From NCBI GenBank assembly GCA_013138655.1, contig WTCI01000347.1:1-28479 (forward strand): a DNA stretch of 28,479 bases, given 5' to 3'. The position numbers and the translations under genes are program-made. Under the pieces are notes generated by a model. The model was given only the letters and a program-made list of their open reading frames with translations, was not told the DNA's origin and made no database searches. Origin of the DNA: Desulfuromonadaceae bacterium (GTDB taxonomy: Bacteria; Desulfobacterota; Desulfuromonadia; Desulfuromonadales; Geopsychrobacteraceae). Shown here piece after piece: positions 6,252 through 15,219 of this stretch (within the stretch, counting starts at the first letter, position 1; the number at the start of each line of letters is the position of its first letter).

Positions 6252-7697
6252 TTATTTGCGCCAGAAGGATGGGAAGAAGAGAACCAGCACGGTAAAGAGT
6301 TCCAGGCGTCCCATCAGCATGCAGATAATCAAAACCGTTTTCCCGAAGCTCGGGATATGCGCAAAATTGTCAACCGGGCCGACCGTTCCCAGTCCGGGTC
6401 CGATATTCGCCAGGCAGGCGATCACCGCCGCGCCTCCGGAGATCAGGTCCATGCCGCAGGCTGCCATCAGCAGTGAGGCGATGACGAATATCCCGATGAA
6501 AAGAGCAAAGAAGCCGAGGATCGATTGCAGCACTTCCTTGTCGACGGGGCGGTTACCAAGTTTGACCAGGCGGATGGCACGCGGATGGATCAGGCGGAAA
6601 ACCTGAACCTGGGCATGTTTGAGCAAAAGTAATATTCTGGCAACCTTCATGCCGCCGCCGGTTGAGCCGGCACAACCGCCGACAAACATCAACATGACCA
6701 ACAGATATTGTGGCAGGATCGGCCAGGTCTCATAGTCGGCGGTACCGAAACCGGTGGTGGTGCTAATTGACGCCACCTGAAACATGGAGTAGCGCAGGTT
6801 TTCACCCGGGGTCTGGTAAATACCGCCGAACCAGTTGAAGGTGATGATGATCAGTGTGATGATGAAAATCAGACCGATATAGCAGCGAAACTCTTCGTTA
6901 CGATAAAAATCTTCCAACTTCCCGCGTAACAGCTGAAAGTGCAGGGTGAAATTGATCCCGGCAAGAATCATGAAAATGGTGACAACCATATCGATATAGC
7001 TGCTGTCGAAAGCCGCGATGGAGGCATTGCGCGTTGAAAAACCGCCAGTTGCCAAGGTCGCGAACGAGTGACAGAGCGCATCGAAAAAATTCATGTCGCC
7101 GAGCATCAGCAACAAGGTTTCCAGCGCAGTCAGCAGCAGGTAAACACCCCAGAGTAATTTAGCCGTATCCTGGATTCGCGGTCTCAGGCGATCAGCCGTT
7201 GGCCCGGGGACTTCCGCTTTAAACAGCTGCATCCCGCCGACGCCCAGCATCGGCAGAATCGCCAAGGACAGGACAATGATTCCCATGCCGCCGAGCCATT
7301 GCGTCAATGAGCGCCAGAACAGCAGGCTTTCCGGCAAAGTTTCAATGTCGGTCAGGATGGTTGAGCCGGTGGTGGTGAACCCGCTCATGGTTTCGAAAAT
7401 GGCATCGATTGGCGCGGGGATGACCCCTGACAACAAATATGGCAAGGCACCGAAGATGGCAAAGAATGTCCAGCCGAAAGTGACGATGGCAAACCCTTCG
7501 CGAACCGAAAGGTCTTTGGGGCTTTTGCAGAAGGTGAATAGCAGGCCGCCGACACTGAAGCAGAGCAGGGATGAATAAATAAAAGCGGGCCAGGCTTCAT
7601 CGTGATAGTAGAGGGAAAAAAGCACCGGCAACAGCAGGGCCCCACCAAGATAGAGGAGCAGAGCCCCGAGTATCCGCAGCGTCAGAATGAGGTTCAT
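6252..7697 (-). CDS. trkH: Potassium uptake channel subunit TrkH
   Basis: TrkH is the membrane-embedded K+-translocating subunit of the Trk system, gated by TrkA. The 481-residue protein has four M1-P-M2 repeats. The filter-loop glycines are visible as ETMSGFTTTGST (first), ATLATGGFST (second), ASISTTTGFG (third) and CLANIGPGLGTVGP (fourth), with hydrophobic helices flanking each. The N-terminal D0 domain (two helices, residues 1-65) identifies TrkH rather than the shorter KtrB. The ATG directly follows the trkA stop with no spacer and no clear Shine-Dalgarno sequence, so translation is probably coupled to trkA. The two proteins together form the complete functional system. Confidence 0.93.
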   Translation of the reverse strand: MNLILTLRILGALLLYLGGALLLPVLFSLYYHDEAWPAFIYSSLLCFSVGGLLFTFCKSPKDLSVREGFAIVTFGWTFFAIFGALPYLLSGVIPAPIDAIFETMSGFTTTGSTILTDIETLPESLLFWRSLTQWLGGMGIIVLSLAILPMLGVGGMQLFKAEVPGPTADRLRPRIQDTAKLLWGVYLLLTALETLLLMLGDMNFFDALCHSFATLATGGFSTRNASIAAFDSSYIDMVVTIFMILAGINFTLHFQLLRGKLEDFYRNEEFRCYIGLIFIITLIIITFNWFGGIYQTPGENLRYSMFQVASISTTTGFGTADYETWPILPQYLLVMLMFVGGCAGSTGGGMKVARILLLLKHAQVQVFRLIHPRAIRLVKLGNRPVDKEVLQSILGFFALFIGIFVIASLLMAACGMDLISGGAAVIACLANIGPGLGTVGPVDNFAHIPSFGKTVLIICMLMGRLELFTVLVLFFPSFWRK

Positions 7698-9050
7698 TCA
7701 GGCAAAAAACCTTTCGACTTTCTGTAGGGATTCCGGCAGGGAGAAAATAACGACCCGGTCCCCTTCGGCCAGCTCGCTTGTTCCGGTCGGGATTTCGAAG
7801 GAAGATCCATGGACAATGGCGCCGATGATGGCACCACGCGGGAAGTGTAATTTGCTTAACGGTGTCGCCGTCAGGCCACTATCCCCCTTGATTTCGAACT
7901 CGAGAACTTCTGAATTACTCCCTTCAACCGCCGTCAAGGAGATGATCTCACCACGACGGACAAATTTCAGGATTGCGCCGGCCGCTGCCATGCGCGGTGA
8001 AACACAGGCATCGATTCCCAGGTCAGCCGCGAGGCCAAGCAGTTCCGGTTGACTGACCAGCGCCAGGGTCCGGCGAACCGAATGCTGCTTTGCCAACAGG
8101 CAGGTGAGGATATTTGTCTGATCGTTTCCGGTGACGGCGATGAAAACATCCGCATCTTCCAGCCCTTCATCAAGCAGGGTCTGGACATCCAACCCTTCGG
8201 CGTTAATGACGACCGTTTTGTTCAGCTGTTCTGCCAGCTTATAGCAGTGACTCTCACTTTTTTCGATCAGTTTGGTGTTGAATTCCAGATTTTCCATGCT
8301 TTGCGCCACTTGTGCACCGATGCGGCTACCGCCGAGTATGAACGCTCGGTGGGTGGGTTTATCGTCTTTTTTTTCTGACTGAAGGAGATAGTTGATTGCC
8401 GGCAGTTCGTTTTTATGAGCAAAAACGTAGATCCTGTCACCGGCCTGGATACAATCGTCACCACGCGGGATAATGGTGTCGTTGCCGCGGTTGATGGCGA
8501 CGACGACAAACCGGTAAATGCCGCGTAATTCGCCCAGTTCAGCAAGGGTCAGATCACAGATTGGGCTTTCCGGGGGGATGCGAAGTCCTTGAAAGAGGAT
8601 CTGTCCCTCGGCAAATTCCGCAACATCGAAGGCCTGTGAATTGCAGGCCAGTTTGCAAAGTTCTTCGGCCACGGCATCTTCAGGATTGATCAGCAGATCG
8701 ATGCCGAGTTTTTCTTTGGAAAGAATTGCTTTGTTGTCGGTGTACTCGATACTTTTCGTTCTGGCAATGCGGGTTTTAACCTGGTATTCACGCGCCAGCA
8801 GACAGGCGAGGATATTGACTTCATCCATATTGGTGGCGGCAATGAAGATATCAGTCTCTTTGATCCCCGCTTGTTCAAGGATTTCAGCACTGGCGCCATT
8901 GCCGGTTACGCCGAGAACATTCAGCCGATCCTGAACCCGCTCAATGGTTTCCTCGTCCTGATCGACCAAGGTGACGGCGTGCCCTTCACGGGAGAGACGG
9001 TCGCAAAGAAAGTAGCCGACCTGCCCGGCCCCAACTATAAGGATTTTCAT
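7698..9050 (-). CDS. trkA: Trk system regulatory subunit TrkA
   Basis: TrkA is the cytoplasmic nucleotide-binding ring that gates TrkH. The 450 residues form two tandem RCK units. Residues 1-120 are a Rossmann fold with GAGQVG at 7-12 and an acidic residue after strand 2 (TLVDQDEET), followed by an RCK-C domain to about 220. A second Rossmann fold starts near 233 with AFILGGSRIG, followed by another RCK-C domain. The full tandem length is the TrkA type, against about 220 residues for KtrA. It is first in the trkA-trkH unit. The ribosome-binding site is weak (AAGAG 12 nt upstream). The gene diverges from the HNH gene across a 115-nt AT-rich gap with no clearly matched promoter. Confidence 0.93.
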   Translation of the reverse strand: MKILIVGAGQVGYFLCDRLSREGHAVTLVDQDEETIERVQDRLNVLGVTGNGASAEILEQAGIKETDIFIAATNMDEVNILACLLAREYQVKTRIARTKSIEYTDNKAILSKEKLGIDLLINPEDAVAEELCKLACNSQAFDVAEFAEGQILFQGLRIPPESPICDLTLAELGELRGIYRFVVVAINRGNDTIIPRGDDCIQAGDRIYVFAHKNELPAINYLLQSEKKDDKPTHRAFILGGSRIGAQVAQSMENLEFNTKLIEKSESHCYKLAEQLNKTVVINAEGLDVQTLLDEGLEDADVFIAVTGNDQTNILTCLLAKQHSVRRTLALVSQPELLGLAADLGIDACVSPRMAAAGAILKFVRRGEIISLTAVEGSNSEVLEFEIKGDSGLTATPLSKLHFPRGAIIGAIVHGSSFEIPTGTSELAEGDRVVIFSLPESLQKVERFFA

Positions 9051-9165
9051 AGGTTATCTCTTGATTGAGTGATATCTTTTTACTTAAGCAATTCTCTAAA
9101 ATCGCATAAATTAAGAAATTGTGCAATCATCACCACACTCAAGGTTCGCAGGAATGAGGGTCTCC

Positions 9166-9465
9166 ATGGATTTTAATTTTGAAGTCGACGAAGTAACAAT
9201 TCGCCGAGAACGGGAAAAAGCCCGGGCTTTACGCAAGCAGGGCTGGTGGCAGAACCGGATCGCTAAAGGAGTTTGCCATTATTGTGAAAAATCATTTCCA
9301 CCCAAGGAACTGACTCTGGATCATATTGTTCCCCTGGCGCGTGGTGGACGTAGCACTAAGGGGAACTGTGTCCCTGCCTGTAAGGAGTGTAATAACCGGA
9401 AAAAGGATCTGCTGCCGCTGGAGTGGGAAGAGTATTTACAACACTTGAAAGATGCGATTGAGTCG
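9166..9465 (+). CDS. Small stand-alone HNH endonuclease domain protein
   Basis: The 100-residue product has a basic/acidic N-terminal helix (RREREKARALRKQ) and then a compact zinc-stabilised HNH fold. Cys37 and Cys40 (CHYC) with Cys72 and Cys75 (CKEC) are the likely zinc ligands; DHIVPLARGG carries the catalytic His53, and NNRK supplies the Asn. Everything needed for the beta-beta-alpha-metal nuclease site is present, so it may nick or cut DNA, but no target or partner can be inferred. Two in-frame upstream starts exist (GTG 9121, ATG 9154). ATG 9166 was chosen because GAGGG lies 5 nt before it, whereas ATG 9154 abuts AGGA. It has no phage or restriction genes around it. The stop TAG overlaps the terminator stem by one base. 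Confidence 0.78.
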
Positions 9466-9467
9466 TA

Positions 9468-9495
9468 GCAAAGGCTGCCGGTGGGCAGCCTTTGC
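9468..9495. terminator. Hairpin between the convergent HNH and glucan genes
   Basis: A perfect 12-bp stem (GCAAAGGCTGCC 9468-9479 against 9484-9495) has a 4-nt loop. It starts at the last base of the HNH stop codon and lies 15 nt from the glucan-synthase stop. There is no long T-run on either side, but position and symmetry fit a shared bidirectional terminator. Confidence 0.7.
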
Positions 9496-9510
9496 TGTTC
9501 AACGGACTCC

Positions 9511-12500
9511 TCAGAGCGCCGGCATTTGTCGGTAGCCACGAGCCTTGAGGTAGAGTTCTTGATACTGAAGGGCAGAGTTGCCCCAGCTGAAATCCTGGCT
9601 CATGCCCCGTTTGACCAGGGCCAGCCAGCGACTGCGCTCTGGGTAGATGGTCAGCGCCCGGTCGATTGACGAGAGTAATTGATCCGCCGAAAAATCGTCA
9701 AAAACAAAACCGTAACCCTGTCTCGGGTTTTTGTCGGCATCAATCACCGTATCCGCCAGTCCGCCGGTCTTGCGGATCACCGGCAAAGCACCATATTGCA
9801 GGGCAATCATCTGGGTCAGCCCGCAAGGTTCGTATAAACTGGGAATCAGCAGGATGTCACTGGCGGCGTAAATTCTTCGCGAGAGGCCTTCGTCAAAAGT
9901 CAGGTTGATCGAAACCTGTTGCGGCCGCTGTTTCTGCTGCTCCCGCCAGAACGTCATGGCTTCACGATCACCGGAACCGAGCAGGATAAACTGGATGTCC
10001 CGTTCCAGGAGTTGTGGCCAGATCTGTTTGATCAGGTCGATGCCTTTCTGCCGATCGAGACGACTGATGACTGAGATGATCGGGATGTCATGACGGATTT
10101 CCAGCCCTAATTCCTTTTGCAGCAGCCGTTTGCAGGCCCGTTTGCCTTTCAGGTTGTTAACATTGAAGGGTGTCGGCAGGGCTGTGTCGAGGGCCGGATC
10201 CCAGGAACGACGATCCAGACCATTGACGATCCCGTGCAGATCTTCGGCACGATCACGCAAAATACCGTCAAAGCCGTGCCCCTGCTCCGGAGTTTGGATT
10301 TCCCGGCAATAAGTGGGGGATACCGTATTGATGACATCGGCGTAATTGATCCCGCCTTTGAGGATTGACAAATTGCCGAAATACTCCATCCCCCGGGAGG
10401 TTCCCAACGACTCCGGCAAATTCAACTGCGGTAACATATCCAGGGGAAAGATCCCCTGATAGCCGAGATTATGAATTGTCAGCAGTGTCGCAATATTGCC
10501 GTAGAAAGGATCATGGCGAAACTCGGTACGGAGCAGTACGGGAATCAGGCTTGTTTGCCAGTCGTGCACGTGGATGACATCGGGCCTGAAATCGAGCCGC
10601 CTGGTCATCTCCAGAACTGCCCGGCAAAAAAATCCGAAACGCAAGCTGTTGTCGGGGTAATCCCCTTCCGCTGTGCCATAGAGTGGATCCCGGTCGAAAA
10701 ATTCCGGGCAATCGATAAACCAGAAGGGTATCCCATCATAACTGGTCTGCTTTAAACTTCCCCGGTAGTTTTTCCCGGAGATGGTGATTTCGATACTTTT
10801 TCGTCCTTTTTTCAGTTTGATACCGCTGCGTTCTGCAGTGCGATAACAGGGCAGGACGACCCGAACATCGTGGCCGAGTTGCCTTAACGCACGCGGCAGT
10901 GAACCGGCCACATCGGCAAGACCACCAGTTTTGGCAAAGGGAGTCGCTTCAGAGGTGATAAAGAGAATTTTCATTGCGTGATCGCCTCCAGTTGCCGGGG
11001 GAAGTACCGGACCTGGTTCCGCTGCCGCGTCGAGACGACACAAGAAATTGTCCACTTGAAAGCCGAACTTTTCCGCCAGTCGTTCCACTCTGGAAAAAGC
11101 GCTCAGAGTGTAGCACGTTGAGATAAGTAACTGATTGAAATTATATGATTTGTTTTTGTTCAGAGAAAAAACTATGTATTGTAAAAATGTTGTCAGCAGG
11201 CGGGCAAAAGCCTCCTTGTTGAACCAATCCTGTTCTTTGTAATAATTGCACTTCAGGAGATATCGCCACTCATGCCGGTTAAATAACCGATCGAAAAGTT
11301 GATACATTTCTGCTTGATTCAACGGCAGAGTATTGATCAGTAATTCGTCAAGTTCTTCGATCAGCGCAACGGGCAGAACCGTTTTTTCAGCAGCGTGGCT
11401 ACTGAGTTGCAGTTGCAGGTAGGACGCTGTGCTATGTTGACTGATAGCTGCTGAAGAAAACTCTCCACAGAGCTGCTCCAAGAGCTTTGCCACTTGCTCT
11501 CTGGCTCTGGCCGGGCGGGTTATCTCTCTTAATTTTTGACCGAGCTTACGGGCCGGTTCCAGCAACAGGCCAAGGTAATCAAGTTGCAGGTCAGGCCGAC
11601 CGGAATCCCCGTATCTTCCCCAGAGTTGTTGCCAGCGACCGTCAGCGTCGGTCACCGTGTGGAAATCACTCAGAACACGGTAACTGTATGGCTGAAGAAC
11701 CAGTCGGCCGCCATTTAGCAGCTGGGAAATCGGTTGCAGATGCTGAACGCGATGGCTCAGATCGGTCATCAGCAGAAAATCGCCGTTCATCTCAAAGTTG
11801 CAAGCCTGAATAAATTCATCAGCCTTTTTGTCGGCTCTTTCCTGTGCTGCACCAATCCGTCCGGAAATCTGCTGTGCTGAATTGTTGCAAAGAATTAAAA
11901 CTCTTTTCTCTGCCAACCGATTACTGTAAACGAAAACGTTCTGTTCTACGCCATAATCGGAAACAAAGTCGTACAGTTGAAATTCTTCGGCGCCGCTGAA
12001 AAGGGCTCTTCTGCGCAGCAGGGGGAAGATCTCCCGTCGATGTCGCTCAACCAGTTGCTGATCGACCTCTTCGTGCTGGCGTGGAGCCAGGTATTCCATG
12101 CCGTACTTTTCGGAGTAGCCTTCAATCTGGCCGTGTCCGAACATCGGCAATCCCGGCATGGTGACCAGCATGGTGGCAATGCAAAAATATTTGTCATCTT
12201 TGCCGAACTGTTCAACCGCCGGCTTTTCATCCGGGTTGCTCATGAAATTGACAAACCGCTGCAGGATGGCCGGATCGAAGGCCAGAATATTTTTCAGGGT
12301 TTGGCGGTATTTTTCATTTTCTTCCCGCTTCAACATATTCATGAAGGCGCTGTTGTAAACCCGGTGCATTCCTAAGGTTCTGACGAAATAGCCTTCCATC
12401 AACCAGAAAGCTTCTGCAACCAGCAAGGTATCTGGCGCTTCGTCACGGATTCGATCAACCAGTTCACGCCAGAACTCGACAGGAAAGAGTTTCTGGAACT

Positions 12501-14154
12501 CTTCCTGGGGCATGGCATGATCCGCCCGCGATGGGACCCCGGCCCCACCGCCCGGCAGCGGGTACCAGAGGCGCTGAAAATGCCGTTTGGCCAGAGTCAT
12601 GGCGGCATCAAAGCGGATCACCCGAAAACGTTTGGCCGCTCGAATAACCAGTTGAATCATGGCCTCCCGCACCTCCGGCAGGAGAAAATTAAGCTGTGCC
12701 GTATCATTCCAGGGCAGGTGCGTGCCGTCATTGCCATGATAAAGATGGCGCACTTCCCCGCTCCGGCGATGCTGATAACGACAGACCACGGCCGCCTCGC
12801 TATGGTCATAGTACCCGTCTTCAATCTGGATGGAATATTCGGGGTTTTCGCTTAAGTCAGGGCCGGTAAAGCGGTATCCTGGATACGGCGGCTGGGAGGT
12901 CTGGATAAACCAGTCCGGGTGTTCGTACAGCCAGGCTGATTCGATGCCGGTGTGATTGGTGACCACATCACACGCCAGGTCGATACCCGCTTTCCGGCAA
13001 CGTTGGCGAAGATTTTCCAGGGCCGGGTCGCCGCCTAAGTCATCAGCAATCCGGTAGTCATCAATGGCATAGGCCGAGGCGGCAACCTGTAGCTGACCGC
13101 ACAGGTTCTTGATTTTCAATGAGGCTTTGGAGCGTTGCCAGATGCCGATCAGCCAGAGGCTGGTAAAGCCTTGTTCGGCCAGTTCTGCAAGTTCTTCGTC
13201 AGGGATCTGGTCAAGCCGCTCAATCTGCCGCCGGTATTTAACAGAAAGCTGCCGCAGCCAGACATAGGTGGATTTTGCCAACAGAACCGTGCGGGGCATC
13301 CAGTCAAGATCGACAGTGAAATTGGCATATTCCTGATCGGAAAAAAATGCCGGGTCAAAGGTGATGGTTTCCGGTTCGCCGGGGAATCCGAGCTTAAATC
13401 CTTCCCGGTCATGGATGGCAAACGCCCCGGCAATCGCAGCCTGTAGCTCGTCGGGGAGCAGGCCTGCCCAGGTTTGCTGTAAAAGCCGTAGCTGGGAATG
13501 CAGAGAATCTGCTTGTTGTAATGGCTCCAGGAGCCGTGCCAGCAGGGAGTCGCTCCTGTGTCCAGAGCCGTCATCAAGGTCCGGCAGAGTGCGGTCAATC
13601 CAGGAAAGTTGCTGTTGATAGCGACAACCCTGTTGCAGCTGTTGCTCTTCCGAGAGAAACAATCCCCGGGCAGATTGGAGCGCCGGGTTCTGGCTTTGCA
13701 CACGGAGAAGAAATATTTCCAGGAGCAGTTCATTGAGCTGATCAGTCTGCTCCAGTGATTCGAGCAATCGGGCACTCGCTGTTTTTGCCAGCTCAATCGG
13801 CAGGGCCGGAAATAGCTGGAGAAAATGTTGTAACAGGCTCTCCAGCTCAGGGAGCGGGGTTGTCTTGCCGGCTAATGTTAACCGGTCACGGTAAACGCGG
13901 CAGTTTCTGCTCTGTAGAAACTGCCGACCGACCGTTAACAGGATCCGGTTGATGATTGCCAGCAACTCCAGTTCTGCTGCGGTTAAGTTGCTGTCCGCCT
14001 GATGACGGAGCTGATCGGCAATTAATTGCCGCAGGTAGGTGCGGCCGGGCGGCGGATCTTTCCGGAACTGCGCAGTTAAGTCCAGCTGGTGCCAGAAGCT
14101 TCGGCCGATATGAAAACCGAGCGGAAAATGTTTGTTGCGAAAAGTTTCAGTCAT
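9511..14154 (-). CDS. glgA: GH13 alpha-amylase domain fused to GT5 glycogen synthase (GlgA)
   Basis: One uninterrupted frame joins a glucan-acting GH13 domain to a complete ADP-glucose-type glycogen synthase. Numbering from the longest start (ATG at 14184, 1557 residues): 1-300 helical, unassigned; 300-790 GH13 barrel with DVVTNH (406-411), nucleophile Asp526 in RFDAAM, acid/base Glu591 in VAEAFW and Asp652 in NFMSNPDE, so the triad is intact; 850-1055 helical, unassigned; 1055-1068 Ala/Pro/Gly linker; 1071-1557 GlgA with KTGGL (1085-1089), VHDWQ (1206), IVNGLD (1319) and SLYEPCGLTQ (1449). No signal peptide or membrane helix is seen, so it is cytoplasmic. ATG 14154 lies 4 nt after the upstream stop and was preferred to ATG 14184, which overlaps that gene by 26 nt; both have weak ribosome-binding sites. 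The GlgA part may also be made alone from ATG 10974. Confidence 0.88.
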   Translation of the reverse strand: MTETFRNKHFPLGFHIGRSFWHQLDLTAQFRKDPPPGRTYLRQLIADQLRHQADSNLTAAELELLAIINRILLTVGRQFLQSRNCRVYRDRLTLAGKTTPLPELESLLQHFLQLFPALPIELAKTASARLLESLEQTDQLNELLLEIFLLRVQSQNPALQSARGLFLSEEQQLQQGCRYQQQLSWIDRTLPDLDDGSGHRSDSLLARLLEPLQQADSLHSQLRLLQQTWAGLLPDELQAAIAGAFAIHDREGFKLGFPGEPETITFDPAFFSDQEYANFTVDLDWMPRTVLLAKSTYVWLRQLSVKYRRQIERLDQIPDEELAELAEQGFTSLWLIGIWQRSKASLKIKNLCGQLQVAASAYAIDDYRIADDLGGDPALENLRQRCRKAGIDLACDVVTNHTGIESAWLYEHPDWFIQTSQPPYPGYRFTGPDLSENPEYSIQIEDGYYDHSEAAVVCRYQHRRSGEVRHLYHGNDGTHLPWNDTAQLNFLLPEVREAMIQLVIRAAKRFRVIRFDAAMTLAKRHFQRLWYPLPGGGAGVPSRADHAMPQEEFQKLFPVEFWRELVDRIRDEAPDTLLVAEAFWLMEGYFVRTLGMHRVYNSAFMNMLKREENEKYRQTLKNILAFDPAILQRFVNFMSNPDEKPAVEQFGKDDKYFCIATMLVTMPGLPMFGHGQIEGYSEKYGMEYLAPRQHEEVDQQLVERHRREIFPLLRRRALFSGAEEFQLYDFVSDYGVEQNVFVYSNRLAEKRVLILCNNSAQQISGRIGAAQERADKKADEFIQACNFEMNGDFLLMTDLSHRVQHLQPISQLLNGGRLVLQPYSYRVLSDFHTVTDADGRWQQLWGRYGDSGRPDLQLDYLGLLLEPARKLGQKLREITRPARAREQVAKLLEQLCGEFSSAAISQHSTASYLQLQLSSHAAEKTVLPVALIEELDELLINTLPLNQAEMYQLFDRLFNRHEWRYLLKCNYYKEQDWFNKEAFARLLTTFLQYIVFSLNKNKSYNFNQLLISTCYTLSAFSRVERLAEKFGFQVDNFLCRLDAAAEPGPVLPPATGGDHAMKILFITSEATPFAKTGGLADVAGSLPRALRQLGHDVRVVLPCYRTAERSGIKLKKGRKSIEITISGKNYRGSLKQTSYDGIPFWFIDCPEFFDRDPLYGTAEGDYPDNSLRFGFFCRAVLEMTRRLDFRPDVIHVHDWQTSLIPVLLRTEFRHDPFYGNIATLLTIHNLGYQGIFPLDMLPQLNLPESLGTSRGMEYFGNLSILKGGINYADVINTVSPTYCREIQTPEQGHGFDGILRDRAEDLHGIVNGLDRRSWDPALDTALPTPFNVNNLKGKRACKRLLQKELGLEIRHDIPIISVISRLDRQKGIDLIKQIWPQLLERDIQFILLGSGDREAMTFWREQQKQRPQQVSINLTFDEGLSRRIYAASDILLIPSLYEPCGLTQMIALQYGALPVIRKTGGLADTVIDADKNPRQGYGFVFDDFSADQLLSSIDRALTIYPERSRWLALVKRGMSQDFSWGNSALQYQELYLKARGYRQMPAL
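10985..10989 (-). promoter_or_regulatory. Internal Shine-Dalgarno sequence before the GlgA domain
   Basis: On the minus strand GGAGG lies 10 nt before the in-frame ATG at 10974, whose first residues (MKILFITSEATPFAKTGG) are exactly where free-standing GlgA proteins begin. A separate 487-residue synthase could therefore be translated from within the fusion gene. The spacing is slightly long; the match could also be chance in Gly/Gly-Asp codons. Confidence 0.4.
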
Positions 14155-14158
14155 TGTC

Positions 14159-15199
14159 TCAAAGTATCGCTGTTGGCTCGGCATTACGCAAAAACTCTGC
14201 GGCTTCTTCCGGTGGAGTTGGATTCATGTGGAAGCCTGTCCCCCACTCAAAACCTGCAACATTGGTTAATTTCGGGGCAATCTCAATGTGCCAATGATAG
14301 TCCGATGGCAGGGAAGCCCAATAATCGGGGCGCCCCCAGCGTAGATGCATCGGCGGGGCGCTGTGCAGGATGAAGGAGAAGGGCGGATCACGGAGACTGG
14401 CACGCAGGCGACCCAGGGTCTCGCGGAGGGTGTCGGCCAGCAGCAACAGTTGCTGATCGGTTTGCAGGGTAAAATCATGGCTGTGCTCGAGCGGAGCAAC
14501 CATCAGCTCAAAGGGAAAACTGGAAGCAAAGGGTGCATAGACGAGGAAGTTTCCGTCATCATGAACCACTCTGTCTCTGGTTTGCCGCTCCTGATCGAGC
14601 AGGTCACAGATCAGACAGCGTTCCTTACGTTGAAAATGTTCCCGGCAGGTTGCCAGCTCAGTCGCTACCAGCGGCGGAATCAGTGGAACGGCGATCAATT
14701 GAGAATGGGAATGGGGCACATTGGCAGACGCTTCAATGCCGAAATTTTTAAAAACAAATATGTAGCGAAAACGGCTGTCCTTACGCAGATCCAGCATCCG
14801 GGTGCGGTATGCTTTCAGGACCTCGCTCAGTTCTTCGACCGTTAAGTCCGCCATGGCTTTGTGATGATCCGGATGTTCGATCACCACCTCGTGGGCGCCG
14901 ATCCCGTTCATCCGGTCGTAAAGTCCCTCCGCCCTGTTCTCCAGGTCGCCCTCAATGCGCAATGCCGGGAATCTGTTGGGAATCACCCGAACCTGCCAGC
15001 CCGGTTGATTTGCCTGACTGTTGTTTGGTCGATGAGCATAAATTTCCGGCGGGGTTTTTCCCTCATTGCCGGTGCAGAACGGGCAGGCGGTCATTTCTAG
15101 TTTGCGGCGCTGTTGTAAAAAGTCCTGCGGCCGGCGACCACGTCCCTTGGTGATAATGACCCAGTTGTTTTTCAGCGGGTCCCAACGTAATTCAGACAC
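14159..15199 (-). CDS. galT: GalT-family hexose-1-phosphate nucleotidylyltransferase
   Basis: GalT-family enzymes move a nucleotidyl group between sugar phosphates through a histidine intermediate. The 346-residue protein has the complete two-half fold: CPFC (39-42) and CLIC (195-198) as candidate zinc ligands, FKNFGIEASANVPHSHSQ with the active-site H163-S-H165-S-Q167, and the second HIT-like motif YHWHIEIAPK (301-310). Classical GalT carries HPHPQ or HPHxQ; the HSHSQ variant is, as I recall, also that of plant ADP-glucose phosphorylase in the same family, which would suit a glucan operon. Substrate is therefore uncertain (galactose-1-P/UDP-glucose, or glucose-1-P with an ADP/UDP-sugar). It begins 20 nt after the GH57 stop and ends 4 nt before the ATG of the GH13-GlgA fusion. 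Confidence 0.87.
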   Translation of the reverse strand: MSELRWDPLKNNWVIITKGRGRRPQDFLQQRRKLEMTACPFCTGNEGKTPPEIYAHRPNNSQANQPGWQVRVIPNRFPALRIEGDLENRAEGLYDRMNGIGAHEVVIEHPDHHKAMADLTVEELSEVLKAYRTRMLDLRKDSRFRYIFVFKNFGIEASANVPHSHSQLIAVPLIPPLVATELATCREHFQRKERCLICDLLDQERQTRDRVVHDDGNFLVYAPFASSFPFELMVAPLEHSHDFTLQTDQQLLLLADTLRETLGRLRASLRDPPFSFILHSAPPMHLRWGRPDYWASLPSDYHWHIEIAPKLTNVAGFEWGTGFHMNPTPPEEAAEFLRNAEPTAIL

Positions 15200-15219
15200 C
15201 TCGTTGTCCTTTCTGCGAA

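Noticed and set aside
9051..9165. Phage or restriction locus around the HNH gene
   Set aside because: Neighbours are housekeeping trkA and the glucan operon; no methylase, integrase or att-like repeat is visible.
10960..11000. Frameshift or missed stop joining two separate genes in the GH13-GlgA frame
   Set aside because: Both domains are in the same frame with a plausible linker and no disruption; kept as a fusion, with the internal start noted as a finding.
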